DNA of 64,000 nt from Microbacterium luticocti DSM 19459 (GTDB lineage: Bacteria; Actinomycetota; Actinomycetes; Actinomycetales; Microbacteriaceae), in contig NZ_AULS01000001.1 of the NCBI RefSeq assembly GCF_000422405.1, forward strand, positions 124,001 to 188,000. Direction: 5' to 3'. The translations under genes and the position numbers were made by a program. Below are positions 36,215-46,800 of the stretch, piece after piece; positions within the stretch are counted from its first letter, which is position 1, and each line of letters opens with the position of its first letter. Under the pieces are notes generated by a model. It saw nothing but the letters and a program-made list of their open reading frames with translations, was not told the origin of the DNA and made no database searches.

Positions 36215-37402
36215 TCAGCCCTGCAGGTCGTCCTTGAGCACGAAATTGCCGGTGGCCGGGTCGATCTTCACGATCACGAAGCCGCCGCTGGTGCGGGTGC
36301 CCTGGTCGGTGAAGGTCAGCGGCCCGGCGAAGGTCTTGAAGTCCTTCAGGCCCTTCAGCGCGGCGACCACCTTGTCGAAGTCGGTGCTGCCGGCATCCTT
36401 GATCGCCTGGGCCGCGACCCGCACCGCATCGTACGACTGCGTCGAGTACGGCCCGGGCTCAGCCCCCGCCAGCTTCTTGTAGTCGGCGATCCAGGTGTCG
36501 GCGCCGGTGAGCATGTCGGGGGTCTGCGTGAACGTGCCGAGCACCTTGTCGGTGTAGCCCTTGCCGGCGATCTGCGCGAACTTGGCGTCCACCGAACCGT
36601 CACCGACCAGGAACAGCCCATCGAAGCCGGCGTCGGTGGCCTGCCGCACGATGAGGCCGCCCTCCTGGTAGTAGCCGGTCCAATAGACCATGTCGGGCTT
36701 CTGCTTGGCCAGCTGGGTCGCCACCGCCGAGTAGTCGCTTTCGCCCGGCGTGACCGTCGAGGTGAAGGTCACCGTAAGGCCGGCATCCTTGGCCTGTGAC
36801 GCGAACGAGGTGGCCAGGTCCACCGAGTAGGCGGTCGAGTCGTCGACGGTGGCGACGGTGTGGATGCCGCTCTTCTTCGCGTACGCGACGGCGGCCTGCG
36901 CCTGCTGGGTGCCGGTGCCGTTGAGCAGGAACACGCCCGGCAGGCCGGCCTCGACCAGCTTGTTCGAGTTCGCCGCCGGGATGATCATCGGGATCTTGGC
37001 GGAGTCGAAGATCGGCAGGGTCGGCAGGGTCGAGCCGGAGCAGTAGCCGCCGACCGAGACCGCGATGCCGTCGGTGACCAGCTTGTTGGCGGCGGCGACG
37101 GCCGTGGTCGCGTCGCACGCGCCGTCTTCGACCTTGAGCTCGAGCTTGCGCCCGTTCACGCCGCCGTCGGCGTTGATCTCGTTGACGGCCAGCTGTGCGC
37201 CGTTCTTCATGTAGTCGCCGAAGGCCGACTCGCTGCCCGAGAACGGGGCGATCATGCCGAGCACGATCGGACCGGCGTCACCGCCGCCGCTCTTGTCGCC
37301 CCCGCCGGCCAGACCGCCCGAACATCCCGCGGTCGCGAGCACGAGCGCCGCGGCGGCGGCGATCTGCAGAAGACGCGTGCCGCGTCGAGAACCGTGTGTC
37401 AT
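36215..37402 (-). CDS. ABC transporter substrate-binding lipoprotein (LivK-like)
   Basis: A 395-residue periplasmic-binding-fold lipoprotein. The signal peptide ends in a lipobox-like LATAGC and a Gly/Ser linker. The mature part has IVLGMIAPFSGSESAFGDYMKNG and AAVAYAKKSG, as in Leu/Ile/Val-binding proteins. The ATG at 37402 is chosen because AAGGAG lies seven bases upstream. It heads the transporter genes, and a GntR-type operator lies 45 bases upstream. Confidence 0.9.
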   Translation of the reverse strand: MTHGSRRGTRLLQIAAAAALVLATAGCSGGLAGGGDKSGGGDAGPIVLGMIAPFSGSESAFGDYMKNGAQLAVNEINADGGVNGRKLELKVEDGACDATTAVAAANKLVTDGIAVSVGGYCSGSTLPTLPIFDSAKIPMIIPAANSNKLVEAGLPGVFLLNGTGTQQAQAAVAYAKKSGIHTVATVDDSTAYSVDLATSFASQAKDAGLTVTFTSTVTPGESDYSAVATQLAKQKPDMVYWTGYYQEGGLIVRQATDAGFDGLFLVGDGSVDAKFAQIAGKGYTDKVLGTFTQTPDMLTGADTWIADYKKLAGAEPGPYSTQSYDAVRVAAQAIKDAGSTDFDKVVAALKGLKDFKTFAGPLTFTDQGTRTSGGFVIVKIDPATGNFVLKDDLQG

Positions 37403-37446
37403 CAGTAACACTCCTTGTCAGCGCCGTTGCTTCCGCACGGTAGTAC

Positions 37447-37458
37447 GTGACATATCAC
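37447..37458. promoter_or_regulatory. GntR-type operator, site 3
   Basis: GTGACATATCAC is a near-perfect palindrome upstream of the livK-like gene. In transcription direction it is followed by GTACTACCG, matching the sequence after site 2. Confidence 0.65.
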
Positions 37459-37560
37459 GCGTCCGTGCAACGAGTGCAATATTACTCACCGACCGCCCGT
37501 GCACAAGTGCCGATGATCACGAACACGACACGATCTGCGGGCGGTGCCGTCCGAGTCGAC

Positions 37561-38220
37561 TCAGTGCTCGCTGCGCCCGCTCCACAGCCCGGTGACGTGG
37601 CTGATGTGCCGTCGCATGAGCTGCTCGGCCTGCTCGCCCTTGCCGGCCTTCAGCAGCGTGATCAGCTCACCGTGTTCGAGCGCCGTGGCCACCAGTGCAT
37701 CCGACTCGGCGAGGCTCACCAGGCCCACCAGACGGGTCTGCTGGCGCAGTTCGCGCACCAGGCGCACCAGGTGCTCGTTGCCGGTCTCGTCGAGCAGGGT
37801 GAGGTGGAACGCGGTGTCGGCCTCGAGGTAGTCCTCGAAGCGACCCTTCTCGGCCGCGGCGACGATGCGGTCGGCGAGGGCGCGCAGCCGCGTCACCACC
37901 GCGTCCGAGAGGGCACCGGCCAGCCAGCGCATGGGCGGAGCCTCCAGCAGCACCCGCACCTCGCCGAGGGCGGCCAGCTCGTCGGGTGAGACCTCGGTGA
38001 CCTGGAATCCGCGGTTGCGGATCGGGGTGAGAAAGCCCCGACGGGCCAGGTTGAGCATCGCCTCGCGCACCGGCGTCGCGCTGACGCCGAACTCGCCGGC
38101 GAGGGTGGGCACGGTCAGCACACTGCCCGGCGCGAACTCGCCCGAGACGATCCGTGCCGACAGCGTGCGCTCGACCTGCTCGCGCAGGCTGACCACCTCG
38201 AAGACCGCCCCAGAGCCCAC
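37561..38220 (-). CDS. GntR family (FCD) transcriptional regulator
   Basis: The 219-residue regulator has an N-terminal winged helix (SLREQVERTLSARIVSGEFAPGS and VSATPVREAMLNLARRGFL) and a C-terminal all-helical FCD ligand domain with the likely metal-binding D/H set (DTAFHLTL, HISHV). The GTG at 38220 is preferred because GGAGG is eight bases upstream; a GTG at 38229 would touch it. Matching palindromes upstream of it and of the three hydroxyproline-locus transcription units suggest it is the local, self-regulating repressor or activator. Confidence 0.92.
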   Translation of the reverse strand: MGSGAVFEVVSLREQVERTLSARIVSGEFAPGSVLTVPTLAGEFGVSATPVREAMLNLARRGFLTPIRNRGFQVTEVSPDELAALGEVRVLLEAPPMRWLAGALSDAVVTRLRALADRIVAAAEKGRFEDYLEADTAFHLTLLDETGNEHLVRLVRELRQQTRLVGLVSLAESDALVATALEHGELITLLKAGKGEQAEQLMRRHISHVTGLWSGRSEH

Positions 38221-38239
38221 GACGCCCACCTCCCGCTAT

Positions 38240-38251
38240 GTGATACGTGAC
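38240..38251. promoter_or_regulatory. GntR-type operator, site 4 (own promoter)
   Basis: GTGATACGTGAC inside ATGT...ACAT flanks lies 20 bases upstream of the regulator start. It is a weaker match to the GTGA-N4-TCAC palindrome than sites 1-3, consistent with autoregulation at lower affinity. Confidence 0.45.
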
Positions 38252-38278
38252 ATCCTATGGGGCGTGTCGTGCGGCGTG

Positions 38279-39820
38279 TCAGCCCTTGCGGAGCAGTTTC
38301 TGCAGTTCGGACAGGTCGGCGGCGCTGGGCGTGGCGGTCCCGCCGAGGCCGAACCCGGATCCGGTCGGCTCGGGGCTCTGGGCGATACCGGCGTTCTCGG
38401 CGGCGCGCTTGGCGGGGTTGCCCGACCGCGAGCCCTTCTTCTTCTGCGGCTTGCCACGCTTGCTCGAGGCGCCGGGCTTTCCCATCGCTCCCATGCCGGG
38501 GATGTTCGGCACTCCCCCGCGCGCGACGGTCTTCATCATCTTGGCGGCCTGCTCGAACCGCTGCACCAGCTGGTTGACGTCGGTGACGGTCACGCCCGAC
38601 CCGCGGGCGATGCGCAGCCGCCGCGATCCGTTCAACAGTTTGGTGTTGCGCCGTTCGGCGGGCGTCATCGACCGGATGATGGCCTCGGTGCGGTCGATCT
38701 CGCGCTCGTCGAAGTCGTCGAGCTGCTGCTTCATCTGACCCATGCCCGGCAGCATCCCGAGCATCTTCTTCATCGAGCCCATCTTGCGCATCTGCTGCAT
38801 CTGGGCCAGGAAGTCTTCGAGCGTGAACTGCTCGGTCGCGAGCTTCTCGGCGACCTTGCGCGCCTCTTCCTCGTCGAAGGCCTGCTGGGCCTGCTCGATG
38901 AGGGTCAGGATGTCGCCGAGGTCGAGGATGCGACCGGCCATGCGGTCGGGGTGGAACGGTTCGAGGTCGTCCAGTCCCTCACCCGTGGACGCGTAGATGA
39001 TCGGACGCCCGGTGACCGATGCCACCGACAGCGCGGCGCCGCCGCGGGCGTCGCCGTCGAGCTTGCTGAGCACCACCCCGGTGAAATCGACGCCCTCTTG
39101 GAACGCCTTCGCCGTGTTCACGGCATCCTGACCGATCATCGCGTCGATGACGAACAGCACCTCATCGGGGTTCGTCGCCGCACGGATGTCGGCGGCCTGC
39201 CGCATGAGCTCGGCGTCCACGCCCAACCGGCCCGCGGTGTCGATGATCACCGTGTCGTGTTGGGCGCGGCGGGCGTGCTCGACGCCGTCGCGTGCGACCC
39301 GCACCGGGTCGCCCACGCCGTTGCCCGGCTCGGGCGCGTAGATCGCGGCGCCCGCGCGCTCGGCGACCACCTGCAGCTGGTTGACCGCGTTGGGGCGCTG
39401 CAGGTCGGCGGCCACCAGCAGCGGCGTGTGCCCTTCCTTCTCGAGCAGCTTCGCGAGCTTTCCGGCGAACGTCGTCTTACCCGAGCCCTGGAGGCCCGCG
39501 AGCATGATCACCGTCGGCGGGGTCTTCGCGAACTGGAGCCGACGCTGTTGTCCGCCGAGAATCGCGACGAGCTCTTCGTTGACGATCTGCACGACCTGCT
39601 GCGCGGGGTTGAGGGCTCGGTTGACCTCGTCGCCGAGGGCGCGCTCGCGCACCTTCGCGGTGAAGTCCTTCACCACGGCCAGCGCGACGTCGGCGTCCAG
39701 CAGCGCGCGGCGGATCTCGCGCACCGTGCCGTCGACGTCGGCGGGTGAGAGCTTGCCCTTCGTGCGCAGATTGCGGAAGGTCTCGGTGAGACGGTCGGAG
39801 AGCGTGCCGAAAGTAGCCAT
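38279..39820 (-). CDS. ffh: signal recognition particle protein Ffh
   Basis: The 513-residue SRP GTPase has an N domain, a G domain (P-loop [31 protein letters not shown]) and a Met-rich M domain ([24 protein letters not shown], written here in parts: MQQMRKMGS then MLPGMGQM) that binds signal peptides and SRP RNA. A basic and Ser/Gly-rich C-terminal tail of about 60 residues follows. It acts with FtsY, also in this window. Confidence 0.97.
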   Translation of the reverse strand: MATFGTLSDRLTETFRNLRTKGKLSPADVDGTVREIRRALLDADVALAVVKDFTAKVRERALGDEVNRALNPAQQVVQIVNEELVAILGGQQRRLQFAKTPPTVIMLAGLQGSGKTTFAGKLAKLLEKEGHTPLLVAADLQRPNAVNQLQVVAERAGAAIYAPEPGNGVGDPVRVARDGVEHARRAQHDTVIIDTAGRLGVDAELMRQAADIRAATNPDEVLFVIDAMIGQDAVNTAKAFQEGVDFTGVVLSKLDGDARGGAALSVASVTGRPIIYASTGEGLDDLEPFHPDRMAGRILDLGDILTLIEQAQQAFDEEEARKVAEKLATEQFTLEDFLAQMQQMRKMGSMKKMLGMLPGMGQMKQQLDDFDEREIDRTEAIIRSMTPAERRNTKLLNGSRRLRIARGSGVTVTDVNQLVQRFEQAAKMMKTVARGGVPNIPGMGAMGKPGASSKRGKPQKKKGSRSGNPAKRAAENAGIAQSPEPTGSGFGLGGTATPSAADLSELQKLLRKG

Positions 39821-39919
39821 GATCTCCCGATTCTACCGGGGCGGGATGCCAGTGCCCGGCCCCCCGGCCCACCCGGGCGGGCGTGCCACTGCCCGGCCGG
39901 CCGGCCCACCCGGGCAGGC

Positions 39920-40072
39920 GCGCCGTGCACAACGGCGGGGATCGTGTCCGACACGCCGGGCACCGGCGCCCGCGCGGCCGCGCGTGCCGTGCACAACTGC
40001 GGGGATCGTGTCCGACACGCCGGTCACCGAGGCCGCACGACGGCGTGTCGCCGAAAATCCCCGCACTTGTGC
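39920..40072. repeat. intergenic repeats: two direct and one inverted copy
   Basis: A 38-bp unit beginning GCCGTGCACAA and ending GTCCGACACGCCGG occurs at 39920-39957 and 39984-40021 with two mismatches. A related copy lies inverted at 40041-40072. The spacing is irregular (26 and 19 bases). The gap between ffh and the TetR gene also has several GCCCGGCC-rich strings (39841-39915). No gene is seen; this looks like a dispersed intergenic repeat family. Confidence 0.7.
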
Positions 40073-40088
40073 ACGCGGGCTCGCGCGA

Positions 40089-40673
40089 CTAACGGGCGGA
40101 TCCGCGGGCCAGGCCGGGGACGGCGTCGAGCGCCTCGCCGAGCACGGGCGCCAGGGTGGCGCGCCCGGCACCTGCGTGCGCCCACGCCCAGACCGCGGCC
40201 AGCACGGCGCCTGCCGCGGCGGCACCGTGCACCTCGGCGATCAGCGGCGCCGCCCCGTCGCGGCGGCCGCGTTCGGCGATCGCCCGGGCGAGGCGGGCCA
40301 GACGGACGGCCCGCTCCCGCTCCAGTTCGTCCGCGAGCCGCATCGTGTCGGCGTTCGCGATCGCCAGGGCGAGGCTGTCGGGTGCGAACCCGTCGCCGAT
40401 CGCGGCGAGGATCCGACGCACCGGCTGCGATCCGGCCCCGAGCGCGGCCACGGCCGCGTCGAGTCGTTCGTCGAACGCGCCCCACAACAGATCGGACTTC
40501 GAGGCGAAGTAGTTGAAGAAGCTCGAGCGGCTCACCCCCGCCCGGCGGGTGATGTCGGCGACGGATGTCGCGTCGTAGCCCTGCTCGAGGAACAGTTCGC
40601 ACGCCGCCTCGGCGAGCGTTTCGCGCGACGACACCCGCGGTCGTCCGGCGCGCGCGTCGGGGGCGGAGGACAT
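40089..40673 (-). CDS. TetR family transcriptional regulator
   Basis: A 194-residue regulator with an N-terminal TetR helix-turn-helix ([41 protein letters not shown]) spanning about residues 20-60, described here by its ends, and an Ala/Arg-rich ligand domain. It is divergent from lipB with a 93-base gap. No operator palindrome could be picked out with confidence, and the regulated process is unknown. Confidence 0.88.
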   Translation of the reverse strand: MSSAPDARAGRPRVSSRETLAEAACELFLEQGYDATSVADITRRAGVSRSSFFNYFASKSDLLWGAFDERLDAAVAALGAGSQPVRRILAAIGDGFAPDSLALAIANADTMRLADELERERAVRLARLARAIAERGRRDGAAPLIAEVHGAAAAGAVLAAVWAWAHAGAGRATLAPVLGEALDAVPGLARGSAR

Positions 40674-40766
40674 GACCCCAGCGTACGGGGCGCGCCGACG
40701 TCGGGGATGTCGCAGCGGGGCGCGTATTGTTGGACTGCATCCAAGAACATCCCACGAGGAGGCTCC

Positions 40767-41405
40767 GTGCTCGAGGTCATCACCGCCGGACTCGACCCGG
40801 CGTTCGTCCCCTATCGCGAGGGGTGGGCGCTGCAGCGTCGCATCCATGACGAGGTGGTCCGCGGCATCCGCCCCGACACCCTCGTGCTGCTCGAACACGA
40901 CCCGGTGTACACGGCGGGCAAGCGCACCGAGCCGCACGAGCGTCCGACCGACGGCACCGAGGTCATCGACGTCGACCGCGGCGGCAAGATCACCTGGCAC
41001 GGGCCGGGGCAGCTGGTGGGGTACCCCATCGTGCGCCTGGTCGAGCCGGTCGACGTGGTCGAGCATGTGCGGCGCATCGAGCGGCTGCTGATCGGCGTGC
41101 TCGCCGCGCACGGGGTGAACGGCTACCAGGTGCCCGGCCGCAGCGGGGTCTGGGTGCGCCGCCCTCTGTCCGAAGACAAGGTCGCGGCCATCGGGGTGCG
41201 CGTCGAGAAGGGGGTGACGATGCACGGTTTCGCCGTGAACTGCGACAACTCGCTCGCGGCGTTCGGCGCGATCGTGCCGTGCGGCATCGCGGATGCCGGG
41301 GTCACCACGATCAGCGAGGTGGTCGGCCGCGACGTGCGTCCGGCCGACATCGTCGCCGACATCGCGGCGGCGTTCTCGGCCGAGTACGCGGCGGTGCCGG
41401 CATGA
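40767..41405 (+). CDS. lipB: lipoyl(octanoyl) transferase
   Basis: The 212-residue enzyme moves octanoate from acyl carrier protein to lipoyl domains. The conserved region [17 protein letters not shown] and the catalytic Cys in [13 protein letters not shown], with Lys in EDKVAAIGV, are visible. The GTG at 40767 has AGGAGG five bases upstream. ATGA overlap with lipA shows coupling. Confidence 0.96.
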   Translation: MLEVITAGLDPAFVPYREGWALQRRIHDEVVRGIRPDTLVLLEHDPVYTAGKRTEPHERPTDGTEVIDVDRGGKITWHGPGQLVGYPIVRLVEPVDVVEHVRRIERLLIGVLAAHGVNGYQVPGRSGVWVRRPLSEDKVAAIGVRVEKGVTMHGFAVNCDNSLAAFGAIVPCGIADAGVTTISEVVGRDVRPADIVADIAAAFSAEYAAVPA

Positions 41406-42397
41406 CCGCCGCGCCGGAGGGACGCCGGCTGCTGCGCCTGGAGGTGCGCAACGCGCAGACCCCGATCGAGCGCAAGCCGGAGTGGATCCGGACCAAGGCG
41501 AAGATGGGCCCACAGTACACCGAACTGCAGCATCTGGTGCGCGACGAAGGACTGCACACCGTGTGCCAGGAGGCGGGCTGCCCGAACATCTACGAGTGCT
41601 GGGAAGACCGCGAGGCGACGTTCCTCATCGGCGGCTCACAGTGCACCAGACGGTGTGACTTCTGTCAGATCGACACCGGCAAGCCCGCCGACTACGACGT
41701 CGACGAGCCGCGCCGCGTCGCCGAGAGCGTGCAGCGCATGGGGCTGCGCTACGCGACGGTCACCTGCGTCGCGCGCGACGACCTGCCCGATGGCGGCTCG
41801 TGGCTGAACGCCGAGACGGTGCGGCAGATCCATGCCGTCAATCCGGGCACGGGTGTCGAACTGCTCGCCACCGACTTCAACGGCCGGCCGGACCTGCTCG
41901 CCGAGGTGTTCGACGCCCGGCCGGAGGTCTTCGCGCACAACGTCGAGACGGTGCCGCGCATCTTCAAGCGCATCCGTCCCGCGTTCCGCTACGAACGCTC
42001 GCTCGACGTGCTCACCCAGGCCCGTGACGCCGGCCTGATCACGAAGTCGAACCTCATTCTGGGGATGGGCGAAGAGCCCGAGGAGGTCGTGCAGGCCCTG
42101 CAGGATCTGCACGACGCCGGCTGCGACATCGTCACGATCACCCAATACCTGCGACCGTCGCCGCGGCATCTGCCGGTGGCACGCTGGGTCAAACCCGACG
42201 AGTTCGTCGGGTTCAAGCAGGAGGCCGAGCGCATCGGGTTCCTCGGCGTGCTGGCCGGCCCGCTGGTGCGGTCGTCGTACCGGGCGGGCCGGCTGTGGGC
42301 GCAGTCAATGATCTCGAAGGGGCGTGAGATCCCCGCGCACCTCGCGCACATCGCGGCGGACGTGCACGCCGAGCGCGGCTTCGCGCAGGCGGTGTAG
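41402..42397 (+). CDS. lipA: lipoyl synthase
   Basis: The 331-residue radical-SAM enzyme inserts two sulfurs into octanoyl groups. The auxiliary cluster cysteines C55, C60 and C66 ([12 protein letters not shown]) and the SAM-cluster cysteines C81, C85 and C88 (CTRRCDFC) are intact, and the C-terminal RSSY is present. It completes lipoate synthesis with LipB. Confidence 0.97.
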   Translation: MTAAPEGRRLLRLEVRNAQTPIERKPEWIRTKAKMGPQYTELQHLVRDEGLHTVCQEAGCPNIYECWEDREATFLIGGSQCTRRCDFCQIDTGKPADYDVDEPRRVAESVQRMGLRYATVTCVARDDLPDGGSWLNAETVRQIHAVNPGTGVELLATDFNGRPDLLAEVFDARPEVFAHNVETVPRIFKRIRPAFRYERSLDVLTQARDAGLITKSNLILGMGEEPEEVVQALQDLHDAGCDIVTITQYLRPSPRHLPVARWVKPDEFVGFKQEAERIGFLGVLAGPLVRSSYRAGRLWAQSMISKGREIPAHLAHIAADVHAERGFAQAV

Positions 42398-42422
42398 CCG
42401 GTCCGCGTGCCGGGTGACGCGT

Positions 42423-42923
42423 TCAGTCGGCGCTGGTGACCGACAGCACGTCGCCGTCGGTGTCGAAGTTGACCAGCAGCACCTCGTCGGTGCCTTCGGG
42501 GTCGAGGGCGTATTCGAGCACCGCGAACGGGTCGTCGCCGCCGTGTTCGTCGGCGAGGATCGTCATGCTCACCAGCCGCAACGACCGGATGATGTCGATG
42601 TGGGTGTCGCCCGAGATGTCGACGAGCAGATCCTCGAGGTCGTCGCCGAGTGCCTCCTGCTGCTGCAGGATGAACTCGATGACCTCGCTGGTGCGGTCGT
42701 CGAGTTCGGCAACCATCGCGGCGCGTGCGGCGCGATCGATGGACTCGAGCGAGGTGATCATCGCGGCCGCGACGTCAAGCGCCGCGGGGGCGACGTCGTC
42801 TTCGTCGGGGGCGGTGAGGTCGACGGTGACCGCCTGGTCGCCCAGCTCGACGGTCTCAGACCAGAAGATCGAACCGTCGGGGCCCGATTCGAGGAGGCCG
42901 AAGTAGTCGTGTTCGATCGCCAT
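42423..42923 (-). CDS. conserved hypothetical protein (possibly DUF2004)
   Basis: A 166-residue very acidic cytoplasmic protein starting MAIEHDYFGLLESG. It has a helical middle (about 45-100) and a C-terminal strand-rich part with LEYALDPEGTDEVLLVNFD. The start and overall pattern resemble DUF2004 proteins, but this is from memory and tentative. It follows ftsY on the same strand by 45 bases and converges with lipA. Confidence 0.6.
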   Translation of the reverse strand: MAIEHDYFGLLESGPDGSIFWSETVELGDQAVTVDLTAPDEDDVAPAALDVAAAMITSLESIDRAARAAMVAELDDRTSEVIEFILQQQEALGDDLEDLLVDISGDTHIDIIRSLRLVSMTILADEHGGDDPFAVLEYALDPEGTDEVLLVNFDTDGDVLSVTSAD

Positions 42924-42968
42924 GTGGCTATGAAACCAGGCCGCGGCCGGATGCGGTAGCCCGACGCG

Positions 42969-43838
42969 TCACTCCACGAGAGATGACGCGAAAACGTGCG
43001 GGGTGAAGCCGGTGAGGTCGCCGATCCCCTCCCCCTGCCCGAGCAGTTTCACCGGGATCCCGGTGCGCTCCTGCACCGCGAGCACGAACCCGCCCTTGGC
43101 GGAACCGTCGAGCTTGGTCAGCACGAGGCCGGTCACTCCGGCGTGCTCGAGGAACGCCTCGGCCTGCATCACGCCGTTCTGTCCGGTCGTGGCATCCAGC
43201 ACCAGCAGCACCTCGCTGATCGGCGCCTGCTTTTCGATCACGCGTCGGATCTTGGTCAGCTCGTCCATCAGACCGCCCTTGGTGTGCAGGCGGCCGGCGG
43301 TGTCGACGATCACGATCTCGGTGCCGGTGCTCTTGGCGTACTCGATGGTCTGAAAGGCGACGGATGCCGGGTCCTGACCTTCCTGCTGGGGTCGGACGAT
43401 CGCCGCCCCGGAGCGCTCTGCCCAGGTCGCGAGCTGGTCGACGGCCGCGGCGCGGAAGGTGTCGGCGGCTCCGACCACCACGGAGCGGTTGTATCGCTGC
43501 AGGAACTTCGCGAACTTGCCGATCGTCGTCGTCTTGCCGACACCGTTGACACCGACGACGAGCACCACGGCCGGGCGCTCGGTGAGCTTGAGCGTCGTGT
43601 CGAACCTCGCGAAGTGCTCTTCGAGCGTCTCTTTGAGCATGCGCTGCAGGTCGCGCGGGTCGGTGGTGTGGAAGCGCTCGACCTTCTCGCGCAGCTCGTC
43701 GACGATGCGCTCGGTGATGTCAGGACCGAAGTCCGCGGTCAGCAGCGCGGTCTCGAGGTCTTCCCACGTCGTCTCGTCGATCGTCGGCTTGACGAACATG
43801 CCGCGCAGCGCGCGCCCGAGTGACCACTTCTCCGCCAT
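42969..43838 (-). CDS. ftsY: signal recognition particle receptor FtsY
   Basis: The 289-residue SRP GTPase has the NG core only: P-loop GVNGVGKTTTIGK, DTFRAAAVDQL, DTAGRLHTKGG and TKLDGSAKGG. The acidic membrane-binding A domain of E. coli FtsY is absent, and the protein begins with a short amphipathic N-terminus. It follows smc by 23 bases. Confidence 0.96.
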   Translation of the reverse strand: MAEKWSLGRALRGMFVKPTIDETTWEDLETALLTADFGPDITERIVDELREKVERFHTTDPRDLQRMLKETLEEHFARFDTTLKLTERPAVVLVVGVNGVGKTTTIGKFAKFLQRYNRSVVVGAADTFRAAAVDQLATWAERSGAAIVRPQQEGQDPASVAFQTIEYAKSTGTEIVIVDTAGRLHTKGGLMDELTKIRRVIEKQAPISEVLLVLDATTGQNGVMQAEAFLEHAGVTGLVLTKLDGSAKGGFVLAVQERTGIPVKLLGQGEGIGDLTGFTPHVFASSLVE

Positions 43839-43861
43839 GCCTCCAGCCTATGTGGTCGCCC

Positions 43862-46800
43862 TCAGACGGCCGCCGGCTCCTGCTCGCGCGCCGTGCGATC
43901 GCCGACCCGCTGCCCCACCACGGCTGACACGCCGTCCTGGCGCATCGAGACGCCGTACAGCGCGTCGGCGATCTCCATGGTGCGCTTCTGGTGGGTGATG
44001 ACGATGAGCTGGCTCGACGCGCGCAGCTGCTCGAACACGCCCAGCAGCCGGCCGAGGTTCGCGTCGTCCAGGGCCGCCTCCACCTCGTCGAGGATGTAGA
44101 AGGGGCTCGGCCGCGCCTTGAAGATCGCCGTCAGCAGCGCGACCGCCGCCAGTGACCGCTCGCCGCCCGACAGCAGCGACAACCGCTCGATCTTCTTGCC
44201 GACCGGGCGCACCGCGACCTCGATGCCGGTGGTCAGCGGGTCGTCGGGGTCGGTCAGCGAGATGCTGCCGGTGCCACCGGGGAACAGGATCGGGAACACC
44301 TCACCGAAGGCGACCTTGGTGTCTTCGAACGCGGCGAGGAAGATCGACTGCATCCTCTCGTCGAGTTCGGCGATGATCGTCAGCAGGTCCTGGCGGGTCT
44401 GCGTGAGGTCGGCGAGCTGCTCGGTCAGGAACTTGTGCCGCTGCTCGAGCGCTTCGAACTCCTCGAGGGCGAGCGGGTTGACCCGCCCGAGTTGGGCGAG
44501 CTTGCGCTCGGCGTCCTGCAAGCGTCGACGCTGCGCGGCCCGATCGAACGGTTCGGGCTCGTCGCCCTCGTCCTCGGCGGGGATGGGCTGGTCCGGACCA
44601 TATTCCGAAACGAGAATATCTTCGTCGAGACCGAGCTCGGACTGCACGCGCTCCAGCAGGCTCGTCACGTGCAGACGCTTCTCGTGGATCTGCAACTCCA
44701 GTCCGTGCACGCTCTCGGTCAGCCCCGCGAGCCGCTCACGCACGGCGGTCTCTTCGGTCCGCAACTCGGCCAGTTCGGCGGTGAGTGCGGTGCGGGCCGA
44801 CTCGGCGGTCGCGAGCTCGACGCGCGCCTGACTCACCGAGCGGTCCACCGAGTCGAGCACCGCGGGCAGGCGATCGGCGACACCGGCGGCGACCTCTCGC
44901 TGTGCACGCCGGATCACGGCCCGTCGTGCCGCCTCCGCCGCGGCGGCCTTCTCCCGATCCCGCTGACGCTCCAGCCCCACCGCACGGGCCTCTTCGGCCC
45001 GCACCCGTTCCTTGAGCGTCTCGACCTCGAGCCGGGCACGCATCTCGGCGTCGCGTGCGGCGTCGAGCTCTGCCAGCATCCCGTCCCGCGCCGAGGCGTC
45101 CAGGATCGGCCGCGGCGCTTCGAGTGCGGTGTCGAGCTGCTCCTGGGCCGATCGTGCGGATGCCTCGGCCTGGTCGACTGCGGCCTGCGCCTGGTGCAGC
45201 GACGCCGTCAGACGCTCGCACTCGGCGACCGCGGCTTCGTGACGCACGGTGGCGCGGTTCACCTTTTCGGCCTGTGCGGCCAGGGCGGCGTCGTGCTCAC
45301 GCAGCGCCTGCAGCGCGGCCTTCGCGCGCCGGCGTGCCTCGTCGAGCGCATGCGTCTTGTCGGTGAGGGCTTCGCGCAGCGAGTCGGCCACCACGGTGAC
45401 CTCGGCCAACCGCTCGGCCGCCGCATCGCGCTCAGCGGTCAGTTCCAGACGCGACCGTCCCTGTCCCGAGCCGGCGCGCACCGTGTACGGCGTCACCACC
45501 TCGCCGGCACGGGTGACGACGGTGACGGTGTGTGGGGCTGCCGCGACCGCGTGCAGCGCGGTGTCGAGGTCGTCGGCGACGAACACCGACGCGAGCAGTC
45601 GGGTGATGCCCGCCGGGGCCGTGACCACATCGGTGGCCGGCGTCACGCCCGCCGGCGCCGGAGTGTCACGCTCGCCGGCCGCTGCGGGCTGGGCGATGGC
45701 GATGTCGACGACGCCGACGTCGCCCTCACGTGCGGCCGCCGCGACCGCGAGCGCGTCGCGGGGGCCGTCCACCAGCATCCCCTCGGCGACCGGGCCGAGT
45801 GCGGCGGCGATCGCCGCCTCGAACCCGGAACGCACCTGCACCGCGTCCGATACCAGCCCGCGGATGCCCGATCCGCCCGCCTCGATCAGCTGGGCGGCGC
45901 CATTGCGCACATCGAGCGCGCGCGAGAGCGCCCGGGCCTGCGCGGTCAAGGCGTCCTTCTCACGCTCGGCGGCATGCAGCCTCTCGCGCAGCTGCGCGAG
46001 CTCGCCCTCGGTCTCGGACGCCTCACGCTGGCAGCGTTCGTATGCCGCGGCGTGGTCGGCCGACGCCGCGTCGGCGATGCCGTCGGGATCGAGTTCGGCC
46101 AGCGCCGCCTCGGCCTCGGCGCGGCGCGCCACGGCGGCATCGAGCGCCGACTGCTGCCGGGTCACGGCCGTCTGCACCGCGGCGAGGGCGGATGCCGCCG
46201 CCTCGGCCGTGCCGCGCAGCGCCGTGATCTTCATGTCGTGCTCCGAGACGAGCGCACTCTGGGCGGCGATGTCGGCGTCGAGCGCGTCGAGTTCGGCTCG
46301 CGCGCGCATGACGTCGCGTGCGGCCGCGGTCGCGGCATCCTGCGCCGCATCCAGCCCCGACGAGATCTCGTCGATGCCCGCCCGCACCTCGTCGATCATG
46401 GTCTGGCTCACGGTCTGCTGCGGGACGAGGGCCTCGTCGTCCTCGGCCAGCAGGGTCAGCCGCTGACCGGCCAGGGAGTAGAGGCTGCGCAGCCGTTCCT
46501 GCACCTGTTCGAGCGCGAACACCACCGCCCGGGCGCGGTCCACGGCCTCGGAGCGCTGATCGGTTTCGAGCTGTTCGATGCGGGCGCGCAGGTTCTCGGC
46601 CCGGTCCTGCAGCACCAGCCGCTCGGAGTGGCGTTCCTGCTCGCTCTGCGCGGCCGCGGCCAGTTCGCCGCGCAGCCCGACCAGCTCGTCGGCGAACAGC
46701 CGGGCCTTCGCGTCGCGCACAACGGCGGCGATGGTCGCGGCCTCGCGGGCGATCTCGGCCTGCCGTCCCAGGGGCTTGAGCTGACGGCGCAGTTCGCCGG

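Noticed and set aside
39920..40072. Possible CRISPR array
   Set aside because: Only three units, one of them inverted, with unequal spacers and no cas genes.
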